Source of the DNA: Flavipsychrobacter sp.
Lineage (GTDB): Bacteria > Bacteroidota > Bacteroidia > Chitinophagales > Chitinophagaceae
Direction: 5' to 3'
DNA length: 64,000 bases
Assembly (NCBI GenBank): GCA_024508935.1
Contig: JANINW010000011.1
Location: 167,571 to 231,570 of the forward strand
The position numbers were made by a program, and so were the translations under genes. Below are positions 39,481 through 48,792 of the stretch, piece by piece. The number at the start of each line of letters is the position of its first letter. The first letter of the stretch is position 1. The notes beneath the pieces were generated by a model that was not told the origin of the DNA, searched no databases, and saw only the letters and a list, made by a program, of their open reading frames with translations.

Positions 39481-41340
39481 CTATTCGCTCTTTGTAAAAC
39501 GTTGCATTTTGTTTATAACCCCGGTTTCATCTGTCAACCTGATGATGTAAACGCCAGCGGGCAATTTGCTGACATCTATATCTTTAGCATTTTTGTGATC
39601 TGAAATAACGCTGCCGGATATGCTGCATATTTGTGCATGTACATTTACCGGTGCACTTATATGCAATATGTCAGTCACCGGGTTGGGGTACACATTTATA
39701 GTTGCAGGATTGTTTTGAGCGATTACGCTAAGCATATCGGGCGTAACTGTGAAGCGTGGCGACATAGCAGAGCAACCACCGTTTGATACCATGACGCTAT
39801 AGTCGCCTGCCTGCTTAGGTATAATGAAGAAATCTGTTTCTCCCGATATAGGTGTAGTGTTATTGATGTACCATTGATAAGAAACGAAACTGGCATTGGT
39901 CGCCAGCATGTTACCGTTTGCATAAATAGTAGGTGAAGGTGGTGATACTTGGTTTACGTTCAAACCTGGGGATGCTGCAGTACAGCTGAATTTATTGGTG
40001 AGTACAAGATAATTGCCGGGTATTTTAGCGGCAATCGAAGCGTTGGTAGCACCCGGTATATTTGAACCGTTGAACTGCCATTGATAAGTAGCCCCGGCAA
40101 TATTTGCGTTGGCATTTAAAACTACACTGTCATTATCGCAAAACGCGACATAGCCGGTAGGTGTAACAGTTGGCTGAGGCATGGCCAGGTTATCAACCCT
40201 TACTATAGCAGAGGTATTAGAGCATGCCCCGCTGTCTACCTGCAGTGTATAATCGCCTGCTGTAGTTGCCGTGTAGGATGAGCCTGTAGCAGCCGGAGTA
40301 ATGTAGTTGCCGTTTAGTTTCCATTTGTATGTATAGTTAGTGCCCAGCACAGCATTAAGTGTAACATTTACCACGCCGCCGGTACAGAATACGGTAGGGC
40401 CTGCTGCTGTAATACTAGCAAGCGGAGAAGACCTTTTAGTGAATACTAATGTATCATCATTATTTACGGTGTCTGCTATACCATTTGGAATAGAGGTGTA
40501 AGCTTTTATAGTGCGGGGAATGTTAGAATAAGTTACATTGCCCAACGTAGCCGTTACCGCGTTGCCGGCTACACTGCCTATGGTATCTATTAATCCTGTA
40601 TAAGTAATATAAGGTTGTGGCACTCCGTCCAGTTCCCAGTAAACCCGAACATTATTGATGCGGTTAAAGCCTTTGTTTTTTAATACTACCTGCACACTTT
40701 GGTTGCCAGAGCAAAATGGTCCGTTGGGAGATGCTGCGGCGTCAACACTTGCATTATTCATACCTTTTTTAGGCAGCAGATCAAAGCCAAAATCATATAA
40801 GGAGGCATCTGCCCCGCCACTGCTGGTGCTGGTATAGGCACCATACATCCTGGTATTGCCGCTGGAAGATGTTCCATAATATAAGGTCATTCCAGATGCG
40901 GTGGATGCATGATTTACATCTACTATCATGTTCCTGGTATTATCGTATTGGAATGGCGTGGTTAAAGTGATCTTAACCCAGTTACCTCCAACAGATGTAA
41001 TGGTAGGTGAGCCCGTATATACCGTAGTTAGCCCTGTATTCCATGTGCCGCTTGTGAGCCCGGTCAGTGTGGTATAACCAATTTGTATCACCAGGCTGGT
41101 ATACGTATTCGTTACACTGTTAGAAGGTCTGAAATAAATATCTGTGATTAAACCGGAGGGGGCTGTTGGAAAATTAGTTGGTTTATACAAAAGCTGTACA
41201 TGGCTGCTACCGCCTGTCCCCGGGTTAAAAGGCCAGCTGTTTGGTCCGCCGGTGGCTGGCCCTACGTAGTAGGTGGGCGTTTGCGCAAGGGCAAGTAAAG
41301 AACTAAAGCACGTTAAGCAAAATAGTAGTACTTTTTTCAT
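39481..41340 (-). CDS. T9SS-secreted Ig-like repeat protein, tandem paralog 2
   Basis: Same body as 37443-39272 with a different N-terminal head; C-terminal NVYPNPVTDILHI domain. Confidence 0.88.
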   Translation of the reverse strand: MKKVLLFCLTCFSSLLALAQTPTYYVGPATGGPNSWPFNPGTGGSSHVQLLYKPTNFPTAPSGLITDIYFRPSNSVTNTYTSLVIQIGYTTLTGLTSGTWNTGLTTVYTGSPTITSVGGNWVKITLTTPFQYDNTRNMIVDVNHASTASGMTLYYGTSSSGNTRMYGAYTSTSSGGADASLYDFGFDLLPKKGMNNASVDAAASPNGPFCSGNQSVQVVLKNKGFNRINNVRVYWELDGVPQPYITYTGLIDTIGSVAGNAVTATLGNVTYSNIPRTIKAYTSIPNGIADTVNNDDTLVFTKRSSPLASITAAGPTVFCTGGVVNVTLNAVLGTNYTYKWKLNGNYITPAATGSSYTATTAGDYTLQVDSGACSNTSAIVRVDNLAMPQPTVTPTGYVAFCDNDSVVLNANANIAGATYQWQFNGSNIPGATNASIAAKIPGNYLVLTNKFSCTAASPGLNVNQVSPPSPTIYANGNMLATNASFVSYQWYINNTTPISGETDFFIIPKQAGDYSVMVSNGGCSAMSPRFTVTPDMLSVIAQNNPATINVYPNPVTDILHISAPVNVHAQICSISGSVISDHKNAKDIDVSKLPAGVYIIRLTDETGVINKMQRFTKSE

Positions 41341-41453
41341 TGTTTAAAAATTAGTTGTTAAATATTTAGTTCCTTTTCATCGTAGCAGGGTTAATGCAGT
41401 TTTAATATTATTGTAAAAATTAATTATTTTTTAATTAAAATAAAAATTTTATA

Positions 41454-41491
41454 TAAAAAAAGAGGCACTGCATTTGCAGCGCCTCTTTTTT
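41454..41491 (-). terminator. Terminator of paralog 3
   Basis: Minus sense AGAGGCGCTGCAAATGCAGTGCCTCTTTTTTT. Confidence 0.8.
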
Positions 41492-41504
41492 ACCCTGGAG
41501 GGGT

Positions 41505-43532
41505 TTAATTGGATACCTTTCGGATCTTATCAATTTTAATCATGTAGTTGTCGTCGGTTGTCAGTTTAATGATATAAACCCCACCCGGCAGGCTGCTAAT
41601 GTCTATATCCTCCGCATGCGGCACAGTCATTAATTGTTTACCGTCTACACTGTTCACCGTAGCGTTTACAGGCACCGGGGCTTGAATGTGTAGTACATCA
41701 GTCACAGGATTAGGATATAAGCTAATTGCTGCTGCACCTGTTGTATTGTTTACACCGGTATTGTCAAATTCAAAATGCACCAGGGGTGACATGGCAGAAC
41801 ATCCGCCATTTGAAACCAGCACACTGTAATCACCTGTTTGCTGCGGAGAGAAATAGAAATTTGTCTCTCCTGCAATTGGTGTTGTAGCATTGTTGTACCA
41901 TTGATAGCTCACATAATTGGCTGCCGTAGTAAGTGTGTTTCCATTTTTATTTACTAATGGGGTAGGCGGGGCAACCTGCTGCACATTAACCCCGGGAGAA
42001 GTTGCTTTACAACTGAATTTTGTAGTGATAACATTATAGTTTCCGGGTATTTTAGCAAAAATAGAAGCATTGGTTTCGCCCGGTATGTCTGTACCATTGA
42101 ACCTCCATTGGTATGTAGCACCCGCAATGTTGGCATTGGCACTTATCTGTACACTATCGTTATCACAGAAATTGGCACTGGTAGCAGGTGTAACGGTTGG
42201 CTGCGGCATGGCCAGGTTATCTATACGCAGTATTGGAGAAGTATTAGAGCACGCACCACTATCTACCTGCACGGTATAATCACCCGCAGCAGTTGCTGTA
42301 TAGGAAGCTCCTGTGGCAGCCGGTACTATATTATTACCGTTTAGTTTCCATCTATAAGTATAACCGGTGCCCGTTGAGGCATTGAGCAGGGTGTTAATTA
42401 CACCGCCGCCACAATATACTGTAGGTCCGGCAGCTGTAATATTGGCCAGCGGTGAAGATCGCATGGTTATTACTGTGGTATCATCTGTATTAACCGTATC
42501 AGCCTGGCCGTTAGGATCAGATGTGTAAATTTTGATGGTACGTGGTGCATTGCCAAAACTAACAGTGCCTAATGTAACTGTAGCAAAGTTACCGCCTGCG
42601 CCACCTAATGTATCTATTGTGGTTGAATAGGTTACCGGTGTTTGAGGTACGCCATCTACTATCCAGTTAACGGTCACATTATTTATCTGGTTCTTACCGG
42701 CATTTTTTACACGTACTTGCACTGTCTGGTTACCAGAGCAGAAAGGTGCCACAGGGGCTGTTACTGCATTTGCAGATGCATTGTTGAACCCTTTTTTCTG
42801 TATGCCCCAGTAATAGCTTTGTCCATTAGCCGGTGCTGCTGTAATACTGCTGGTAAAAGTAGAAGTAGAAGGAGTTGGCGATGTGCCGGATGTAGGTAGT
42901 GTTTGCCAGTCGCTGGTAGATTTTGCGATGCCAATGGTAGCACTCGAAAATGTTCCGCCAGACGAATTCTCGTGTTTGTAAATACATTCAATGCCGCCGT
43001 CTTCATATAGCTTTATCTGGAAACTAAGGGAGAAGATATAGGCATATCGCGGATCTACAGCATACCACTGGGCAGTGAAAACGCGGTTGCCTGCTGCGCC
43101 TGTGGTGGTATAAGACATATTGCCCGAATAGGAAGAGTTGGATGAACTGGTATAAGAATAGTGATCATCCCACAAAGCCCAAACGCAAGGCACTACGTTT
43201 GCTGCGTTGCTCAGGTCATTGGTCCACGGGGCCGTTGATATATTTCCGAATGTAAGCAGTCCATTTGTGCTCATGGTAACAGTAGTATATGTTGTACCTG
43301 CAAAAACAAATGGAAAGCCGATAGGAATGTTGTTGATATACCCGTCATCTGCACCACCTCCTGATAATGACGGGGCTGTACCGGTTATAGGTGTGTATAC
43401 TTTGTTAGATGCAACAAACGGATAGGCAGCTGCAGTAGATGGTTGCTGAGCATACAAGCTCTTGGCCGCCAGAAATACCAGCATCATGCTTAATGCAATA
43501 TTTCGTCTTAAGTGTAAAGTTATCGTGTTCAT
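41505..43532 (-). CDS. T9SS-secreted Ig-like repeat protein, tandem paralog 3
   Basis: Head AAAYPFVASNKVYTPI..GGADDGYINNIPIGFPFVFAGTTYTTVTMSTNGLLTFGN; C-terminal SLYPNPVTDVLHI. Confidence 0.88.
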   Translation of the reverse strand: MNTITLHLRRNIALSMMLVFLAAKSLYAQQPSTAAAYPFVASNKVYTPITGTAPSLSGGGADDGYINNIPIGFPFVFAGTTYTTVTMSTNGLLTFGNISTAPWTNDLSNAANVVPCVWALWDDHYSYTSSSNSSYSGNMSYTTTGAAGNRVFTAQWYAVDPRYAYIFSLSFQIKLYEDGGIECIYKHENSSGGTFSSATIGIAKSTSDWQTLPTSGTSPTPSTSTFTSSITAAPANGQSYYWGIQKKGFNNASANAVTAPVAPFCSGNQTVQVRVKNAGKNQINNVTVNWIVDGVPQTPVTYSTTIDTLGGAGGNFATVTLGTVSFGNAPRTIKIYTSDPNGQADTVNTDDTTVITMRSSPLANITAAGPTVYCGGGVINTLLNASTGTGYTYRWKLNGNNIVPAATGASYTATAAGDYTVQVDSGACSNTSPILRIDNLAMPQPTVTPATSANFCDNDSVQISANANIAGATYQWRFNGTDIPGETNASIFAKIPGNYNVITTKFSCKATSPGVNVQQVAPPTPLVNKNGNTLTTAANYVSYQWYNNATTPIAGETNFYFSPQQTGDYSVLVSNGGCSAMSPLVHFEFDNTGVNNTTGAAAISLYPNPVTDVLHIQAPVPVNATVNSVDGKQLMTVPHAEDIDISSLPGGVYIIKLTTDDNYMIKIDKIRKVSN

Positions 43533-43732
43533 ATAGGTCGGTATTAATGCAATGGAAATGTAGACCGTTTTGATAAACTGATAAAATAAAAACCGATGAA
43601 ACCTGACTATTTTAAGATGTATTTAATTCTGTCTTTTTATTGTTGAGAATCATTAACTGAACGTTAAAAACTATGCCTCTAATTGTTAAGTATAGCTTAT
43701 AAACAGGTAGTTAATATTTTACATGCAGCATA

Positions 43733-43764
43733 AAAAAAACGCCGCATTACGCGGCGTTCTTTTT
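43733..43764 (-). terminator. Terminator of paralog 4
   Basis: AACGCCGCATTACGCGGCGTT flanked by A- and T-rich runs. Confidence 0.8.
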
Positions 43765-43782
43765 ATGAAAATTTTGATACTG

Positions 43783-45807
43783 TTAGTTAGACACTTTACG
43801 GATCTTATCCAGTTTTATCAGGTAATTATCATCAGTAGTCAATTTGATAATATATACACCGTTTGGAAGATTGCCTATATTGATATCTTTTGCATGCTGT
43901 ACATTCATCAGTTGTTTTCCGTCCACACTGCTGATAGATGCATTTACATTCATAGGAGCATTGATATGAATTACATCAGTAGCAGGGTTAGGGAAGATAT
44001 TGATCTCTTTAGCACTATTGGTATTGTTGATACCTGTGTTGTCAATTTCAACCCTAACTATCGGAGACATGCGTTTACATCCGCCATTAGAAACTTCTAC
44101 GCTGTAGTCACCGCTTTGCTGCGGGATGAAGTAGAAATTCGTTTCACCTGTAATTGGAGTAGTTGAATTGATATACCATTGATAACTTACATAGTTTGCA
44201 GCTGTCATCAGTGTATTACCGTTTTTATTTACTAAAGGTGATGGAGGAGCAACCTGTTGTATGTTAACACCCGGAGATGTTGCTTTACAACTGAACTTAG
44301 TAGTGATAACATTGTAGTTACCGGCTATTTTAGCATAGATAGAAGCATTGGTTTCGCCAGGTATATCAGCACCATTGAACCTCCATTGGTAGGTAGCACC
44401 CGATATGTTAGCGTTAGCGCTTATCTGCACACTGTCGTTATCGCAGAAGTTGGCACTGGTAGCAGGCGTAACTGTTGGCTGTGGCATAGCCAGGTTATCT
44501 ATACGTAAGATAGGAGATGTATTGCTGCATGCGCCGCTATCTACCTGTACTGTGTAGTCGCCTGCTGCAGTTGCTGTATATGATGCGCCTGTTGCTGCCG
44601 GTACTATATTAGCAGTATTCAATTTCCATCTATAGGTATAACCTGTACCCGTCGTTGCATTCAGCAAGGTATTGATAACGCCACCACCGCAATACACGGT
44701 AGGTCCCGCTGCAGTAATGTTAGCCAGTGGTGAAGACCGCATGGTTATTACCATTGTATCATCGCCATTAACCGTATCTGCCAATCCATTGGGGTTTGAA
44801 GTATATATTTTAATAGTACGAGGAATGTTTGCAAAGTTTACATTGCCCAATGTAACAGTAGCGAAATTACCGGCCACACTACCCATGGTATCTATCATGG
44901 TAGTATAATTCACCGGTGTTTGCACCACGCCATCTACTATCCAGTTAACTGTTACGTTGTTTATCTGGTTTTTACCAGCATTCTTAAGGCGTACCTGGAA
45001 GTTTTGGTTACCACTACAGAAAGGGGCTACAGGAGACACAAGGCCGTTTACAGCAGCGTTGTTAAATCCTTTTTTCTGTATTCCCCAGTAGTAGCTTTGG
45101 CCTGTAGCTGGGCGTGTACCCTGGATAGTAGTATTATTAAACACAGTGCTTGATGATGTAGGAGCAGTACCTGTGCTGCTTAATGTTTGCCAGTCAGAAG
45201 TAGATTTAGCAATACCTATTGCAGCACTTGATGCAAAACCAACAGCAGAGCCGCTTTCCTGTTTGTATAATAGTTCTACACCACCATCTTCATACAGCCT
45301 GTATTGGTAAGATATATACGTGCCTGGGGAACCAGACCAATTGGTCCAGTTTTTAAATTCTAATGTAAACAGCCTGTTAGGTGCAGAACCGGTTGTGAGG
45401 TATGATACCTGCCATCCCGAACCACCCATCGCATCACACCATCCTGCCATAACGCAAGGGGCAGTATAGGTAAAATAGCTTTGACTTGCTGGATAATAAT
45501 AGTAACTGCTGCTTGTGTTACCAAATTGCATCCAGCCATTGGTGATAGCAGTTACCGTAGTATATGTACTACCGCAAAATGTAAAAGGAAATCCTATAGG
45601 AATATTATCCCTGTAATCATCGTCATACCCCCCGTAATAGAAGGTAATGCTGGTGCCACCTGACAAATAGTTGTAAGTTTTTGACGATGCCGCAAAAGGA
45701 TAAGCTGCGGCTGTGGTTGGTTGCTGGGCTTTAGCAGCAAAGAACGAAAAGAACGTTGCTATACCAAGTAAAGCTTGTTTTGGTTTAAGTAAATGTTTAA
45801 AATTCAT
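43783..45807 (-). CDS. T9SS-secreted Ig-like repeat protein, tandem paralog 4
   Basis: Head homologous to paralog 3; C-terminal NIFPNPATDVIHI...NGVYIIKLTTDDNYLIKLDKIRKVSN. Confidence 0.88.
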   Translation of the reverse strand: MNFKHLLKPKQALLGIATFFSFFAAKAQQPTTAAAYPFAASSKTYNYLSGGTSITFYYGGYDDDYRDNIPIGFPFTFCGSTYTTVTAITNGWMQFGNTSSSYYYYPASQSYFTYTAPCVMAGWCDAMGGSGWQVSYLTTGSAPNRLFTLEFKNWTNWSGSPGTYISYQYRLYEDGGVELLYKQESGSAVGFASSAAIGIAKSTSDWQTLSSTGTAPTSSSTVFNNTTIQGTRPATGQSYYWGIQKKGFNNAAVNGLVSPVAPFCSGNQNFQVRLKNAGKNQINNVTVNWIVDGVVQTPVNYTTMIDTMGSVAGNFATVTLGNVNFANIPRTIKIYTSNPNGLADTVNGDDTMVITMRSSPLANITAAGPTVYCGGGVINTLLNATTGTGYTYRWKLNTANIVPAATGASYTATAAGDYTVQVDSGACSNTSPILRIDNLAMPQPTVTPATSANFCDNDSVQISANANISGATYQWRFNGADIPGETNASIYAKIAGNYNVITTKFSCKATSPGVNIQQVAPPSPLVNKNGNTLMTAANYVSYQWYINSTTPITGETNFYFIPQQSGDYSVEVSNGGCKRMSPIVRVEIDNTGINNTNSAKEINIFPNPATDVIHINAPMNVNASISSVDGKQLMNVQHAKDINIGNLPNGVYIIKLTTDDNYLIKLDKIRKVSN

Positions 45808-46062
45808 ATAGGATAGTTTGCATTAACTAATTATTGTAGTGTATTACCAGTCGTAAATTAAGTTTTTTTTATGATTTTAAGAAAATCTTAATCAATAAAA
45901 CACATTTTATTTAAACTTAAATCCCGCACTTTAATATGCATTATGCACTTTACTTCACGACGGTTATATGCTATGAATAGCAACATACGTAAGATGCATC
46001 ATATTGCTGCTCTTATTAAATAAACAAATAACAGCCAGTTAAGCATCAAATATAATAGACTG

Positions 46063-46500
46063 TTAATAATTTAATATATAAAAATTGTCTATACCTTCAG
46101 GTCGACCTAAACTAACCTTTCGTGTTATACAGTAGCCGATTGCCCTTTTTAGTTTTAAAAAGGTATCAGGTTTGCATATATATAAGTTCGCCCCGTTTTT
46201 ATAGGCAGATGTGATATGTTGCTGATCTGACGAGGTCGAGAATATAACAATGGGTACAGCATTCAACTCCTGCCTAGTCCTGATCTCTTTCAGTGCAGTC
46301 ATACCATCTTTTTTAGGCATATTCAGATCCAGGAATATTATATCCGGCAAAGGCATACTAGAGAGCTTTGAAAACAATACTTCTCCGTTCCCCGCAACCT
46401 CCACTTTATGGGTAGCGTCTATCTCATGCAAAGCCTCTTTAAATAAGAAACTATCATCATCATCGTCTTCGGCCAGCAATATGGTGTAGGTGGTACTCAT
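46063..46500 (-). CDS. Stand-alone response regulator receiver protein
   Basis: ILLAEDDDDDSFLFKEAL, DIIFLDLNMPKKDGM, VIFSTSSDQQHI; no output domain. Confidence 0.9.
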   Translation of the reverse strand: MSTTYTILLAEDDDDDSFLFKEALHEIDATHKVEVAGNGEVLFSKLSSMPLPDIIFLDLNMPKKDGMTALKEIRTRQELNAVPIVIFSTSSDQQHITSAYKNGANLYICKPDTFLKLKRAIGYCITRKVSLGRPEGIDNFYILNY

Positions 46501-46573
46501 CTTATCATACATGAAAAATGAAAAAGAGGATTATAGGTGATGCCAAAATTAGCAGTTCAAACCCGCGTAGCTT

Positions 46574-46591
46574 ATCAGGGATTTCCCTGAT
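46574..46591. promoter_or_regulatory. Perfect 18-bp dyad in divergent response-regulator intergenic region
   Basis: ATCAGGGATTTCCCTGAT, arms ATCAGGG/CCCTGAT. Confidence 0.4.
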
Positions 46592-46657
46592 TTTTGCCCG
46601 TGAATATTGATAGTAACTGCACCGGTACTATTTTTAAGGGCGAAAACAAAACAAAGA

Positions 46658-47332
46658 ATGCCCGAAAAAATTAAGGTCTATCATCTTGAGGATTATAAAA
46701 TTATGCGCGAAGGCGTAAAGTTTTTGTTGTCGAAAGATGACGAAATAGAAATGGTAGGTGGCTCTAAGACTGCAGATGAAGTATATAGTTACCTCGATAA
46801 AAATAAAGTAGATGTACTGATACTGGACATATACCTCGATGGCCTGGATGTAAAGACAGTAGATGGTTTTGAGGTTTGCTCTACCGTGCATAAAAAATAC
46901 CCCGATGTAAAAGTAATAGCCCACTCAGTATACGATGATGCCGACCGTGTAGCAAGAATCATGAATGCAGGTGCGGTGGGGTTTGTGTCAAAAAAATCAG
47001 GGTATGAAGAACTTGTACATGCGATAAAAGTTGCATATACCGGAAAGAAGTATATTTGTATCGAGACCTCTAAAAAACTTAAAAACCTGAATGAGTTCCT
47101 GGAGGGAATGGTGGATACACTCCGTTCTGAAAATGAGTTTTTCTCTAACCGGGAAAAGGAAGTTTTGGAGCTGCTGGCTAAAGGTTATTCATCAAAAGAT
47201 ATAGCTAAAGAGTTGTTTATAACAGAACGCACCGTAGAAACGCACCGTAAGAATATGGTTGAGAAAGCAAAAGTGAAGAACACGGTTGAATTAGTAGCTT
47301 ATGCTTCCTCCCGGGGCTTTATAAAGTCTTAA
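46658..47332 (+). CDS. NarL/LuxR-family response regulator
   Basis: KVYHLEDYKIMREGVKFLL, VLILDIYLDG, HTH NREKEVLELLAKGYSSKDIAKELFITERTVETHRKNM. Confidence 0.92.
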   Translation: MPEKIKVYHLEDYKIMREGVKFLLSKDDEIEMVGGSKTADEVYSYLDKNKVDVLILDIYLDGLDVKTVDGFEVCSTVHKKYPDVKVIAHSVYDDADRVARIMNAGAVGFVSKKSGYEELVHAIKVAYTGKKYICIETSKKLKNLNEFLEGMVDTLRSENEFFSNREKEVLELLAKGYSSKDIAKELFITERTVETHRKNMVEKAKVKNTVELVAYASSRGFIKS

Positions 47333-48412
47333 ATGAAAAATTTACCAGATTATTTTAAGGGCATTTTGAAAATAGGCCAGCTGTCTACCGATGGCGTGTT
47401 CGTTTATGATCTTGCCGATAAACGGTTTACATACCTGAACGAGGCATTTTCAGAAATATTCGAGGCTACAAATGAAACATTTAAAGCACAGGCCTCTATT
47501 GTATTGCAGTACATTCTGTCAGAAGATACTTTCTACCTCAATTCAAGATATGAAGACTTGCTGACAACGGGTTGCATCAGCAATACAGAATTCAGGATGC
47601 AACTGCCTGGTGGTTTGCATAAACATGTCTCCTGCGATGCTTACCTGATGGATGATCACCAAACCATAATAGGCTTTGTAAAAGATGTAACAAATGCTAA
47701 AAAGCATGAAGACTATATCATCGATTACGGTGCCAGGAAAGACACCTTGTTGGATATGGTGACGCACAATCTTATGGGTCCGCTCAATCTTTCCAAGAAT
47801 GTTTTGGGATGGATACAAAAGAGCATTACCAATGATTCTGATACCCAATTGCTCAGTGAACAGCTGCACCTGATGCAGGAATCAACTCAGCAATGTATTG
47901 ATATTGTTACCGATTTCCTGAAGGAAGAGCATCTTGAATCGGAAAGTATTTACGTACGCAAAACGCGGTTTGATGTGATTGACCGTATCAATGCGATATT
48001 GGAAAAATTGAAGCAAACTAATAAGGATAAAGTATTCAGGCTGGTAACGCATCTGCAAAACCTGAACATCAGCAGCGATGCTGTGAAGTTCTTCCAGATC
48101 ATACATAACATAGTTTCCAATGCCATTAAGTTTACCCCTGAAGATGGTGAGATAGAAATTGTGCTGAATGAAGCAGAAGATCATTATATCATAAGCATTT
48201 CAGATAACGGCATTGGTATACCAGATCATTTAAAACCTTTCATTTTCGACCGGCGTACCAGTGCGGGCAGGGCAGGGCTCAGGGGCGATAAATCGAATGG
48301 TGTCGGCCTGTCTATCATTAAGCGGTTGGTAGAAATAATGGAAGGGCAAATATGGTTTGAAAGCACTGAGAATGTAGGTACTACCTTCTATGTAAAGCTG
48401 CCTAAAGAGTAG
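47333..48412 (+). CDS. PAS-domain sensor histidine kinase (no TM)
   Basis: PAS-like N-terminus; H-box LLDMVTHNLMGPLNLSKN; HNIVSNAIKFTPEDG; SDNGIGIPDH; NGVGLSIIKRLVEIMEGQIW. Confidence 0.92.
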   Translation: MKNLPDYFKGILKIGQLSTDGVFVYDLADKRFTYLNEAFSEIFEATNETFKAQASIVLQYILSEDTFYLNSRYEDLLTTGCISNTEFRMQLPGGLHKHVSCDAYLMDDHQTIIGFVKDVTNAKKHEDYIIDYGARKDTLLDMVTHNLMGPLNLSKNVLGWIQKSITNDSDTQLLSEQLHLMQESTQQCIDIVTDFLKEEHLESESIYVRKTRFDVIDRINAILEKLKQTNKDKVFRLVTHLQNLNISSDAVKFFQIIHNIVSNAIKFTPEDGEIEIVLNEAEDHYIISISDNGIGIPDHLKPFIFDRRTSAGRAGLRGDKSNGVGLSIIKRLVEIMEGQIWFESTENVGTTFYVKLPKE

Positions 48413-48422
48413 ATTCTCTGCC

Positions 48423-48785
48423 CTATTTGGCGTTTTTCTTTTTATAGGTAAGGAATATCATTATTTCGCCCAATTCTTCAGCTGTTACTTTAGTATCCGG
48501 CATATCGGCTTCGTGCTGTGCATTAGAAACACGCAGTTCATAACCTTTTAACTGGTCGGGCGAAAAGTCGGGAATGATCTCTTTCTTTCTTACAAAACTA
48601 CTGTGGCATTTTGCACAGTTCATATCATACAATATTCGTCCTTTGTCACACTGTTTTATAAATTCCTGTTTTACTTCCGGCAGCATCTCTTTCGGAAATT
48701 CGTAGGCTATCTTCTTTTGTGCTGTGCAGGGAAATTTGGTAAATACTATTGCTGTAATCAGCAATGCCTGTTTTAATAATTTCAT
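48423..48785 (-). CDS. Small c-type cytochrome
   Basis: Signal peptide; RILYDMNCAKCHSSFV (CXXCH). Confidence 0.85.
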   Translation of the reverse strand: MKLLKQALLITAIVFTKFPCTAQKKIAYEFPKEMLPEVKQEFIKQCDKGRILYDMNCAKCHSSFVRKKEIIPDFSPDQLKGYELRVSNAQHEADMPDTKVTAEELGEIMIFLTYKKKNAK

Positions 48786-48792
48786 CTTGTGT

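Noticed and set aside
43663-43714. GTTAA at 43663 and 43685 (also 22 bp apart) on the plus strand
   Set aside because: Opposite orientation relative to the downstream minus-strand gene, no CATnTTTG box at matching distance, AT-rich context, next copy at 25 bp; likely coincidence.
37443-45807. Regularly recurring DNA similarity, considered as CRISPR or mobile repeats
   Set aside because: Similarity is protein-level domain paralogy with diverged codons; no short identical repeats with unique spacers.
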